This document shows, one piece after another, positions 46,843 to 56,652 of a stretch of DNA of 64,000 nt. The notes under the pieces are model-generated. The model saw only the letters and a program-made list of their open reading frames with translations, had not been told where the DNA came from and did no database searches. The DNA is from Nannochloropsis oceanica (lineage: Eukaryota; Sar; Eustigmatophyceae; Eustigmatales; Monodopsidaceae), in NCBI GenBank assembly GCA_004519485.1, contig CP038106.1, forward strand, positions 755,501 through 819,500. Reading direction: 5' to 3'. The position numbers were made by a program, and so were the translations under genes. How positions within the stretch are numbered: the stretch's first letter is position 1; every line of letters begins with the position of its first letter.

Positions 46843-47298
46843 AATATGTGAAATCTGAAGGTATGAACGGGATACATCACAATGTCACACAAAAAAGCCA
46901 GTTTTATAAAATTACCCATGAGGTGCACCAGAATGCCTGCAGGTTTTTATGTATTCTGTTCCTTCTGTCTCTGAATTGCGTCATAATTCTTCCTGGCAGT
47001 GCTGTAGTAATCCCTTCCCGTTTACGAGTCTACTACGAGGCCTATGCCCACCAGCATCGCACGAAAGCGCTTGAGCGATGCATGTTGTTTCTTTCCTCCC
47101 TACGATGAGCAGGAAGTAATCTCATTTAATTGGCAAGAGGCAATCTTTGATTCCAATGACCTCTGTGATATGCAACATTCTTGGGTGATTTTATTTCAAT
47201 TCTTTCACAGCAAGCGCCACACATCGCCCTCTCCTCTTCACATTTCCTTCCATGCCCCAACCCAACGCTCAAGTTCTCAAACATCTCCTCGTTCTTAA
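46809..47298. other. convergent spacer sulfotransferase / RCC1 gene
   Basis: This is a 490-base gap between two 3' ends. Apart from the 18-bp duplication at its left edge nothing stands out. Confidence 0.45.
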
Positions 47299-49372
47299 CT
47301 AGTCTGTTATCACCCCCATATGCCTATGGCCACTCGCCACCTTCACCACGGTTCGTCCCCCCAAGCCATCGGCCACGAGCTTCGGGTGCGGCGTGTAGCT
47401 CTTCCCCCCGTGCCCCAAGCAAAGCGACGAGCCCTTCCCAAACGTGTGCAAGTGCCCCGACCCTTCTGTCACAACAGCCGTATGGCTTCCTCCACAGCTC
47501 AGCAGGCTTACTTTTTCCATCCCCGTCTCGCCGACCTTGATGTGGTGGGGCTCGAGGTAGACCTTCATTCCCCACATGTACAGCTCGCCGGCCTCGGTGA
47601 CGGCGGCGGAGTGGGAGTGCCCGGCGGCGATGCGGGCGATCTTCTTGTCTTGCAGCGCCTCGATAATAAGAGGGACAGCTTCCATTGAGTAGACGTCCAT
47701 GCTGATGCCCCCGCCGAGGCCGAGCTGGTAGGCGAGTTTTTTTTTGGAAAGAGATAAAGGAAGAGGGAGACGAGTGAGGATTTTTAAATTAAGTGCAAGA
47801 CTCAACCATAAGTATACGACGCTTGTCTACTTCGTCTTTGAACACCCCGCAGATCTGCATTTTCCCTGCTCGCCTCCGTCCCATCGTTCCCACCTGGCCT
47901 TGCTCGTTTCGGCCCCAAGTGAAAACCCTCCCCTCTCGCGTCAACACCAAGTTGAAGGCATGCCCCGCCGCTACTTCCACTATGTCCGTCCTATGTTTGG
48001 AAAGAGCGTGTTAAGAAATGAGAATATCTATAAATTCAAAAATGATTATTCACTGAATACATATAATGAAGGGTACTTCGAAAGTTATATATATCATTCC
48101 CCCCGTGAGACATCTCCTTCACCCCCCTCTCTCTTCCTCTCCATCCCTTAACTCACTTCTCGTCAAAAAACTCCACCGGCTCCGGCACGGGGTGATCACT
48201 GCTCCCTCCGTTGCCCAGCCGTCCGTACTCTCCATTCCCCGCCGTCAGCACCTCCCCATCATCCGTCAGAATCAATGTGTGCTTCTCCCCGCATGCCACA
48301 CTACCCACTCGACACCCGTAGTCCAACAGGCCCTTCACCAGTTTCGGGCGCGGTTGCTCAATCTCGTCGCCATGCCCTAACCCGCCAATTCCCCCGAAAA
48401 GGGAGCCCCCCCAGCCCCAGGTCCAGAGTTGCCCCTCGGCGTCAACTGCTGCTGTGTGGAAATCGCTGGCAGGAGGGAAGCGGGGAGCAGGTTGGGGTGG
48501 GGGAAGAATGGAAAATGAAGGACGACAAGTCATGCTGACAGGAACAAAGTCATCCTCATCCATGGTATATAGTACACGGGCAAGGAAAAATAACATTCAG
48601 GTATTCCTCTGTCTTACCGTCACCATCCCGCCACCCCACACTTCATCACACAGCACGTACCCGCAGGCCACCTTGACAATTTGGATGTCCTTGAGCGCCT
48701 CCACCAACTTAGGTCGAAGCACTGGCTTTACATCACCGTGGCCGAGCTTGTGATAGTTACCTTCCCCCCACGTGTAGAGCCTCCCATCTGCCGTCACGCC
48801 TGCAGAGTAATTAAGTCCCATCGCCAGATCCACGAACCCCCAGGGGTTGTGCTGCTTCTTTACTTGCTCGTCTTTGCTGCCTTCCTTGCGCAACTCTCGT
48901 GGTGACAGCTCGATGTAAGCACCTGTGATGCCACTTTTTTGGATGGGAAAGTGTCCAAGCTGCCCCTCAGTCCCTTGGCCCCAAGTGAAGACTCGTGTCG
49001 TGGGAGGAGCGTTGGTGGAGGACGAGGATGTGGAGGAAGCTGCAGGTGCCGTCGTCTCACCTGGACCTGTAGCTGTTGACAGCCATCGTGCCTTTGCCTG
49101 TGATGCGGGTGATGCGGGTGTGATGTCAATAGGTAATCTTACGCCTTCTAGATATTTGCATGGGCTAGTGGCGTGATCTTTGCTTTATCTTTAATCTTCA
49201 TCCCCACCGTGGAACCTTTGTCCTCCCCCTTCTTCTCCTTGATACCTGGAAGAGCGCCAGCGGCCGACGTTTGTGATGTAGAAAGGCCCGCATGCCCTAT
49301 CCGAGACACGTTTGCTGTGGTAGGTAAAGCGGGACTCAGTGGGTATGAAAAGGAGGTGTGAAGAGAGCACAT
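47299..49372 (-). CDS. RCC1-repeat protein (RCC1L-like); first exon unresolved
   Basis: A beta-propeller of RCC1 repeats, seen as FTWGQGTEGQLGHFP, LYTWGEGNYHKLGHGDV, LWTWGWGGSLFGGIGGLGHG, VFTWGRNEQGQ|LGLGGGIS and LHTFGKGSSLCLGHGG. Secure minus-strand exons are 48661-49097, 48157-48465, 47894-47990 and 47299-47724 (423 codons with stop); each join restores an RCC1 repeat. The first secure exon needs an upstream start in phase 0. The frame MCSLHTSFSYPLSPALP from 49372 is a candidate, but I found no strong donor in the right phase, so the 5' end is uncertain. That N-terminus is free of acidic residues and Ser-rich, compatible with an organelle presequence as in mitochondrial RCC1L. The partner is unknown. 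Confidence 0.78.
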
Positions 49373-49687
49373 GGCGAGGACGAGCAACGGTAGCGAAGGC
49401 GGTTTTTCAGTACTTCTGGCTTGTAAGTATAACAACGACGAATTATTGAAGAGTATATTTTTTCTCTTTTTCTTTTACAATACAACGAGGCCAAATTCCG
49501 ATATCAAAATAACAACCCTGTGCCGGTTCCAAAATAACTACTGAGTGCCTACACTTCCGACAGCTGCAGCTGCAAGCAAACTCCCCAGCTCCCTACTCGC
49601 CAACCTCCCCACCCCCACCCCCTCTTTTCCTTTTAGTGCTACAACAATTCCCCCACCCTGTCCATTTCCCATTTCCTTCTCTCAATA
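49373..49687. other. intergenic region RCC1 gene / SAC1
   Basis: This is a 315-base spacer between two minus-strand genes, with a T-rich run at 49459-49480. Part of it may belong to the RCC1 gene's unresolved first exon. Confidence 0.35.
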
Positions 49688-51529
49688 TCACCATGTCGCG
49701 GAGTAGAATGTGTAGACATACGGCTCCGGCACCAGCCGAGGCTTGGCAACGAGTCCCTGGCCAATCTTTCCCCCCTTGGTCAAGACGTGCCGTGCCACGA
49801 GAGCAAGAATGAGAAAGGTTACGAGAAGAGAAAGGAGGAACAGCTGCGGCAAAGCCTTCTCCTGAGGCTTAATAAGCATAGACAGCGAGAAAGTTGTTAC
49901 CAAAATGACAAAGACCTTGGTCATAAAGGAAGAGAATGCCTCTTGCTCCGCAGGCGGATACAGGAAGGGGGACGGGTTGGCAGGGTCAGGACGGAAACGA
50001 CCCAGCATCAAATCCAACGCATCCTGACGAATGGCGTCGACGAAATTGTTCTTATAATACCGCATGACCGAGTTTACGCCATCTTGTAGGGCCCCACGAA
50101 TGGTCCGCTTCCCTGTACGGGTAAAATCGGTCTTGAGCGCCCCTGTGCCAGAATAGAGGACAGAAATAGCATCCGCGTTATTCCCCCACATGTCCTTGAA
50201 CACCTTCTCAAACGACGGGAAAGGAGACTCCAATACATGCGCCCCGTCCAGTGCCAAGGCTTTGGTCTCCCCCAACTGCATTAACAGCGAACGCCGGCCT
50301 ATAATGCTTTGCACTACATTCGTCCGATCCAGATTATCCAAACAATTCGTCCTCACCACCCCCTGCTGCACCTGAGTGATCGTGCCATCCGCCGCTCGTG
50401 AAAAGAAGGCATGCTTTCCAAACTCTACCTCGATCTCCTTCAACAGCTTTGCCAGATTCCCGTACTTCATCTTCTTGCACTCATGGTGAAAATCAAACCA
50501 AACATACCTCAACGCCTTATCCGTCAACTCATCAATCGCCTGTTTAAACCGAATCCCCAACGCCTGTTCATCCTTTTTCATATTCACCAAATTCACAAAC
50601 ACGACCCCCTCCGGTCCATAGTGCTCCACCAACTCCTCCACGTGCTTCTTCGCGGCCGCCTGTCCCTTGGCCGCATCCCCAAAATAAACTCGCGGCGTGT
50701 ACTTCAAGCACACCGGTGAATGCCATTGCAGCGGAATCGACCCTCTAACCTGGACTAATGCTGTCTGTCGCCCATCTTCGTGCAACAATGCCTGCTCCGT
50801 CTCCACAAAATTGGCCACATGCCCCTCATCATCCGCCCCCCGCATGGTGAACCGGCACCCCTGACGAAACCGCGACCGTCTCGAGACAAACAACATCTGA
50901 AAACGATGCATGCCAGCGTTACAATTCTGCCGAAGGTCCACGTAGGCATTCATCATGGGTACGATCCAGTCGTGTGCCTTTACCGCAACCAGCTCGCCCA
51001 CGACATCGCGATTCCAAAAGAAGCGGTCGTCTGCCCGTTGCCACAGTGGCCTTTTGGCCCTGTCCTCGGCTGTCATGCATGCTATCCGCTGTAAGGTGTG
51101 CGTCACGTCATACGTGTAGCTAAAGTAAAAATGATGGCTGGATATGGCCAGGTGCAACAGCTCCAGGTACCGGTCTTCGTCCGCTTGCTTCTCGTCCGAC
51201 AGAGGCACGCCAGACTTGATCAGGGGGATGATCGCCGCCTTTGTTACTTTGCGAAAGTCCACTCCCCCACCCAAGCCCACTGCCACCTCCGAATCTGTCA
51301 CCAGCACCAAATATGGCCCCGAGAGTAGATGGTAGATGCCAAAGAGGGCGTCCACAGGAATAAGTTGGCCACCTGAGACTTCTTTTAAGACCTTGCCCCG
51401 CTCATCGACGTAGGCTTCCAAGGGCGCCTCGGGGATGCTGCGCGAGATGACCAGAGCCGCCCCCGAGTCCGTACGCTCCAGGGCCACCCGGTCGTCAAAG
51501 AGGTGCAGCATGAAGGGTTTGGTGGTCAT
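49688..51529 (-). CDS. SAC1: SAC1-type phosphoinositide phosphatase
   Basis: Dephosphorylates PI4P and other monophosphoinositides at ER/Golgi contacts. The single-exon product is 613 residues, near the human SAC1 length (587). The catalytic CX5R(T) motif is CLDNLDRTNVVQSIIGRR, with Cys396 and Arg402. Other SAC-domain blocks are GIYHLLSGPYLVLVTDSEVA, RFFWNRDVVGELV, VRGSIPLQWHSPVCLKYTPR and FVNLVNMKKDEQALG. KTDFTRTGKRTIRGALQDG leads to the membrane part. Two hydrophobic spans near the C-terminus (VFVILVTTFSLSMLI; LPQLFLLSLLVTFLILALVA) match the ER-anchored SAC1 group rather than Fig4 or synaptojanin. Confidence 0.94.
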   Translation of the reverse strand: MTTKPFMLHLFDDRVALERTDSGAALVISRSIPEAPLEAYVDERGKVLKEVSGGQLIPVDALFGIYHLLSGPYLVLVTDSEVAVGLGGGVDFRKVTKAAIIPLIKSGVPLSDEKQADEDRYLELLHLAISSHHFYFSYTYDVTHTLQRIACMTAEDRAKRPLWQRADDRFFWNRDVVGELVAVKAHDWIVPMMNAYVDLRQNCNAGMHRFQMLFVSRRSRFRQGCRFTMRGADDEGHVANFVETEQALLHEDGRQTALVQVRGSIPLQWHSPVCLKYTPRVYFGDAAKGQAAAKKHVEELVEHYGPEGVVFVNLVNMKKDEQALGIRFKQAIDELTDKALRYVWFDFHHECKKMKYGNLAKLLKEIEVEFGKHAFFSRAADGTITQVQQGVVRTNCLDNLDRTNVVQSIIGRRSLLMQLGETKALALDGAHVLESPFPSFEKVFKDMWGNNADAISVLYSGTGALKTDFTRTGKRTIRGALQDGVNSVMRYYKNNFVDAIRQDALDLMLGRFRPDPANPSPFLYPPAEQEAFSSFMTKVFVILVTTFSLSMLIKPQEKALPQLFLLSLLVTFLILALVARHVLTKGGKIGQGLVAKPRLVPEPYVYTFYSATW

Positions 51530-52365
51530 GGTTTCTTTGACTCAAGACGAAGACGGAAGATGACGGGAGCGGACGAATGTCGTGTGGGCCGTGTGCCGGG
51601 GGGGGTTGTTGTCTAGACGAGATGATGGACAACGAGCACCTCTGGTCGCGCCGCGTTTCCCGGACTGTTACTTTTGTGTGCATGTGTTTGTGTGTGCGCG
51701 CGTGAGTGTATATGCGTGTGATGATGTGGTTGACCATGCATGTAAGATGGACTGGACGGGCGACGAGCATGTCGGTTGTCGGGCAAGCAGGAAGGGGCGA
51801 TGACGAAATGGACGCCTCTCCTCACTTGCGGATCATCACGCTTTTGGAGTGTTGCTTGTTTGTGGTCAAGGCACCCCATGCATCACGCTCCCTTTGCCCT
51901 TGTCCCATCTAGCCCTTTTTCTTAAAGGCAGGTCTCCGTCCGCTGGGTCATGCTCTGCAGGCTTCACTGAAGGACGAGGCTAAGGTGAGAGAAAGGCAGA
52001 GCGAGGGGGTAGGCGTGGGAGTGGCCTCGTGATGCATTATTCCTTGCCCTTTCCACCACCCCCTGCCTTAGCTTGTTGATCCTACATCTCTCCTGTATGT
52101 GTGTGTGTGTGTTGTGCGTGTGTCCGTTGGTGAGCATGCGCTAATTTGCCACCCTTTCTCTTTGAGCTGATCCGTAGAGAAATTAAACGAACGTGTGGAG
52201 CCTCGGTTTTGTTGTTGGCCGGCATCACACACCCCTCCCCCTTCCCACGACTGCCGCGGTTCTTCCTTTTTTGTGTTTCAATAACCGGACGCGTGGAGTA
52301 CGAGGAGGAGGGGCGTGCCCTCGCCTCCTCCGCCCCGTTGGGCAAGCAGCACTGAGATTTAAAGC
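51530..52365. promoter_or_regulatory. divergent region SAC1 / proline-rich CDK
   Basis: This 836-base region between two start codons has GT-rich stretches at 51672-51725 and 52095-52135. No gene or specific element was recognised. Confidence 0.4.
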
Positions 52366-54213
52366 ATGAGTACCTCGGCACCTTCGTCGTCTGCGACGGG
52401 TCCTCCTCCTCCTCCCCCACGTCCTCCACCACAGCCACCGAAATCTTCACTGGCAAGTGGTGTCAAGGTATGTGGGAAGGACAATGAAGCGCCAGGCTAT
52501 GGTTTTCACAAGCCTTCGTGGGCACATGAGTGCGTCGTGGCCTCACAAACCCCGCTTGCCCCTCATGCTTTCACTCAGCGCTTGCTCGAGGACGATGACG
52601 TGGACGGTGGAGTAGAGCTGCAGCAAATGGGAAAGCGGCTGTGGCCTCTTGAGGGAGTAGGGGGATATGAGTCGCATCTCCAGCGGGAATGGAAGGGTTT
52701 GGCCAACGACTCACGAGCACCCAAGCGGCAAAGCACAAGACCCCCCCCACCCCCCCCACCCCCTCCTCCACCCACCTTGCCACATGTGAAAGCAGCGAAC
52801 GGTGGAGGGGGAGGAAAGAAGCCCCCTCCACCGCCATCGCTACCACAAGCAATCGCACCGCCCCCCCCGTCCATCCATAAGGAGGAAGGAGAGCTAGAGG
52901 AAGGCGAATTGGAGGACGGAGAGATGAAAGACAATGTCAGCGGTACGGCGGCCACCGTTCCTCCCCCGCATTTTCTTCCTTTTGTGCGCAAGAAAGCTCC
53001 ACAGCCTCCGCCGCCTCCTCAACTCATGTTGTCGACCTCTCAGAGTCGCCCTCCTCGGCCCGCCCGACCTCCCCCTCCCCCTCCCCCACCACGCGCCTCG
53101 TTAGGCATAAGTTGGAAACCACCGCCGGGAGGTGGTGGTAGCTTGCTGTTGCCCCCTGATAAAATGGCGCCGTTGCCGCCATTATTGGGCGCTCCACCGC
53201 AGTACGGGCGAAGCATAGCGTCGTTTCGGGATCGGCAGATGATTGGGAAAGGCACCTATGGCGAGGTCTCGAAAGCTGTCGACAAGGAAACAGGGGAGAC
53301 GGTGGCGTTGAAGAAGATGAGTTTGACTTTGCCGGGGGAAGTGAATCAGAAGGAAGGGCTGGCGATAACGGCGCTGCGTGAGTTAAAGGTGCTGCAGAAG
53401 CTGCGACATAAGAATGTGGTTGCGCTTAAGGAGGTGGTGACGGAGGAGGAACGTCATGCGATCCCCCGAGAGATATATCTGGTGCTTGAATATTGCGAAT
53501 CGGACTTGTCGGGGGTGGTGCGCACGTGCTCTCTCCTTGGCCTGCACATTCGGAGCTACATGTATCAGATTCTCGCGGGTCTTGCGTACATCCAGAGGCA
53601 TGGCCTGTTGCACCGTGATTTAAAAACGGCCAATGTGTTAGTCACCAAGGACCACGTCGTTAAAATTGCGGATTGGGGGTTGTGCCGGTGGGAGCCCGAG
53701 AGGGAGCGGGCGAGGTTGACGAACCCGGTGGTGACGCTATGGTATCGGGCCCCGGAGTTGATGTTGGGGACGGCCAGATATGGCAAGGCGATAGATATGT
53801 GGTCGGCCGGCGCGATTTTCGTCGAATTATTGACGGGGAAGCCTTTTGTGGAGGGGAGGGAGGAGTTAGATCAGCTGGCCAAAGTATTTGACATCTGCGG
53901 GACGCCCCATTATGATGGACACTACACGGGCCCAAGGTTCGTGAAGAGAACGTCGAGGCTGGCGGAAGAGTTGAGGAGGAGGGGGGTGAGGGATGAGAAG
54001 GCGATTGCGCTGGCGGAGCAGCTGTTGGCAGTCGATCCGAAGAAGAGGCCATCAGCGGACGCGGCGGCGGACGATGATTATTTTTGGAGTCCTGACGAGG
54101 CCGGGAATTTCCATGCGCCGAATGAGGATCCGGCGTCGTTGCCGAGGTTGGTTTCGTTTCGAGCAGGGGTGGATATGAATGATTTGCATGAGTGGAATGT
54201 GAAGAGACGGTAG
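52366..54213 (+). CDS. transcriptional CDK (CDK9/CDK12-like) with proline-rich N-terminus
   Basis: Single-exon cyclin-dependent kinase of 615 residues. Residues 1 to about 280 are disordered, with many Pro runs and an acidic patch. The kinase domain starts FRDRQMIGKGTYGEVSKAVD, with VAIK-type Lys in TVALKKMSL. The cyclin-binding helix reads AITALRELKVL, close to PITALRE/PITAIRE of CDK9/CDK12. The catalytic loop is HRDLKTANVLV; the magnesium motif is ADWGLCR, with DWG in place of DFG. The T-loop end is VVTLWYRAPELML. CMGC features continue in AIDMWSAGAIFVELLTGKPF. It may phosphorylate the RNA polymerase II tail. It converges on a second CDK of similar design (54652-56312). Confidence 0.85.
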   Translation: MSTSAPSSSATGPPPPPPRPPPQPPKSSLASGVKVCGKDNEAPGYGFHKPSWAHECVVASQTPLAPHAFTQRLLEDDDVDGGVELQQMGKRLWPLEGVGGYESHLQREWKGLANDSRAPKRQSTRPPPPPPPPPPPTLPHVKAANGGGGGKKPPPPPSLPQAIAPPPPSIHKEEGELEEGELEDGEMKDNVSGTAATVPPPHFLPFVRKKAPQPPPPPQLMLSTSQSRPPRPARPPPPPPPPRASLGISWKPPPGGGGSLLLPPDKMAPLPPLLGAPPQYGRSIASFRDRQMIGKGTYGEVSKAVDKETGETVALKKMSLTLPGEVNQKEGLAITALRELKVLQKLRHKNVVALKEVVTEEERHAIPREIYLVLEYCESDLSGVVRTCSLLGLHIRSYMYQILAGLAYIQRHGLLHRDLKTANVLVTKDHVVKIADWGLCRWEPERERARLTNPVVTLWYRAPELMLGTARYGKAIDMWSAGAIFVELLTGKPFVEGREELDQLAKVFDICGTPHYDGHYTGPRFVKRTSRLAEELRRRGVRDEKAIALAEQLLAVDPKKRPSADAAADDDYFWSPDEAGNFHAPNEDPASLPRLVSFRAGVDMNDLHEWNVKRR

Positions 54214-54651
54214 GATTGTAGGGACAGACAGAGATGGAGGTAAATGAGGAGGGGGAGAGAGCGAGAAGGAGGGTTGAGTCGAATGGGGGACAGAAAGGTT
54301 CGTATGTAAGTGAAAGTGAGTTAAGTGTCTTAATAGGGATCGATAGAGGAAGTTAGTAGAAAGAAAGGAAGGAAGGAAGATCTATCCACATCTCTTGGAA
54401 GCCAGTGAGAAACGCGCTGGTTTACACCTTCATTATAGAGAGCTATCAGTACTTTTGCCCTAGCACGCATGAAGGAAAAACACACAATAAAAACAAGCAA
54501 GTGATCGAATAAGAAGCACCATGAAGCAGGGGTGACAGCCTAGACACGCGCCCGCAACAAAATACAAAAATAATTCAAAAGAAAAAACGAATGATCGGTG
54601 TAAATGCAATGAAGTAGAAATGATAAAAAGTCTTTTCTTTCCTTTCCTCTC
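54214..54651. other. convergent spacer between the two CDK genes
   Basis: This is a 438-base gap between two 3' ends, purine-rich on the plus strand after the left CDK stop. An A-rich stretch lies at 54470-54600. No gene is seen. Confidence 0.45.
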
Positions 54652-56312
54652 TCACCCCTTCCCCCCCGCATTCGCCTGAGCTCTTCTCAAATGTATGATC
54701 GGCGGTAATTCTCCTGGCTCTTTTGGGTCTTCCATCCACAAATAATCGTGATCTAATGCCTGCTCTGCACTCCACCGACTGTTGGGATTAAGCGCCAACA
54801 GCTTGTCAACCAGATCGGCCCCTTCTTTTCCCCCTGGCGTACAGCTCAATTGTTGCTTCACGATCCGCGGACGATAAGACGGGTGGAGAGGGCGGGAGGG
54901 AGGAGGACGAGAGGGAGGAGGAGGGGGGGCTTGCGCTTGTCCTTGCCCGAGAGCAGGCCATGTGTCCGGGCTCGGAGTCCCACACAGATTAAAAATCAAG
55001 TTCAGCTGCTCTAATTCGTCGCGGCCTTGCAGCAACGTGCGCAGCAAAAACAACTCTGCGATCAAACAGCCGATAGACCACATATCAATGGCGGTGGTGT
55101 AGCTGGTGACCCCCATCAACAACTCAGGAGCACGATACCAAAGCGTCACCACGTTGTCGGTATACCTACTCGTCTTCTCCCTCTCACTCGCCGATCGCAC
55201 ACCCCCGCGATCCTCCGCCACCATCGGCGCGGGATAAGGGGGCGGATGACAAGTGCGAGCGAGGCCCCAATCGCCTATTTTCAGACGACAGTCACGAGTG
55301 ACGAGGATGTTGGCAGCCTTGATATCACGATGCAGAATACGATTCTTGTGGATATAGAACATGCCTTCGAGGAGCTGGCGGGTGAAGGAATGGAAGTGGT
55401 CCTGGGTGAGGTAAAGGGTGTGGTTGCGCGCGGCTTTGAGCACGTCCAAGAGATCAGCTTCGCAGTACTCAAAGACCATGTAGATAGAAGAGGGAACGTG
55501 CGAGACGAGCCCGAAGTCGTTCTCTTCTCCCTGGGATGAGGAAGAAGAGGAGGCGCTACTACTGCTGTTGGAGGTAGCAATTTCCTCGAGGCGGACCACG
55601 TTCTCGTGAGACATACAGCTGAGGAGCTTGATTTCACGGAGGGCAGTGATTGGGAACTCAATTAAAAGAGTGGGGGGAAAGGGAAGAATGAGCGGAGTAA
55701 GCTTATTTTGGAGCAAGCGAAGAGGAGAGAGACGAGATTAGGGAAACGATCAGAAGCATTCCATACACACAAACCTACCCCATCCCGATGTGCCTCAGGC
55801 CGGGGGTCGTCCATCTTGATCCTCTTCAAGGCAACCACCTTGTCCGTGCCCCGCACGCGGGCTCGAAACACGTAGCCGTAGGTGCCACTCCCAATTTGCT
55901 CCAACATTTCGTACTTAGACGCCATGTCCGTGGCCCCCACCAAAGTTGGCGCTCTGGGCACCGCCATTGGTATAACGGGGGGTGGGGTGACATGCGTGGG
56001 GATGCCTGGTCGATTTGTGGCTGCCGAGGGCGGTTTGTTGGCCTGCTGTTGCTGCTGCGGTCCGAGCCGAGCTGGTGGTGGCGCTGCCGGTCGTGGAGGA
56101 GGCGGCGGTGGTAGTGACACTTTTTTCACAGGTGGCTCGTTGCCGCGTCCTCCTCCAGCAATCGGTCTCTTCGGGGGAGGAGGAGGAGGATTAGGAAGAC
56201 GCAAGGGGGGGGGAGGGGGAGGGGGCTTCACCTTGGGCTTGATCGATGAAGCTGGTGCTGCATGAGGCAGTGGCGGTGGGGGAGGAGGAGGAAGAGGGGA
56301 AGGAGGAGGCAT
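54652..56312 (-). CDS. CDK9-like kinase (PITALRE) with proline-rich N-terminus
   Basis: Minus-strand exons 55779-56312 and 54652-55656 give 512 residues. The N-terminal 130 residues are Pro-rich with Gln and Arg. The kinase starts YEMLEQIGSGTYGYVFRARV, Lys in KVVALKRIKM; the exon join HRDG|FPITALREIKLL gives the PITALRE helix diagnostic of CDK9. Catalytic loop HRDIKAANILV; magnesium motif GDWGLART, again DWG for DFG; T-loop end DNVVTLWYRAPELL. A Ser-rich insert lies in the N-lobe (after EEIATS), a second in the activation segment and a Pro-rich one after LCGTPSPDTW. P-TEFb-like function in transcription elongation is inferred. The neighbour at 52366 is the likely paralogue. Confidence 0.87.
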
Positions 56313-56652
56313 CTGTGGTCGAGTGGGATGTAGTGAGGTCTGTGTCTATGACCGGGCGACACGGCGTGGAGGAAATCGAGGGGTGCGTCGAACGAAGCCA
56401 TCATCAAACGCCGACGTGCGAGAACGCCGCCCAAACGTTCGCTCCACTCCTAAGGAGGCACACGGCCACTTGTACGGTGTTTATGCGACTCGATGCACCG
56501 TTGGGGTTGCCACAGCAGCACACAAAAGCTGCCCGTCGTCATTCTGGTCCTATTCTAGCTCAATCTCAATTGCTATGCTCATATCACAGTCACCATTCAT
56601 TTCTTCCCTCCCCTCGCCGACCCCTCCCCTCCCCCCCCCATGAATAGTCTAA
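56313..56652. promoter_or_regulatory. divergent promoter region CDK9-like / coiled-coil gene
   Basis: This 340-base stretch between start codons is pyrimidine-rich just before the right-hand ATG (56600-56640). No specific element was identified. Confidence 0.4.

Noticed and set aside
55027-55539. Plus-strand frame of 170 aa
   Set aside because: Antisense of the CDK9-like kinase domain, which is clearly the coding strand.
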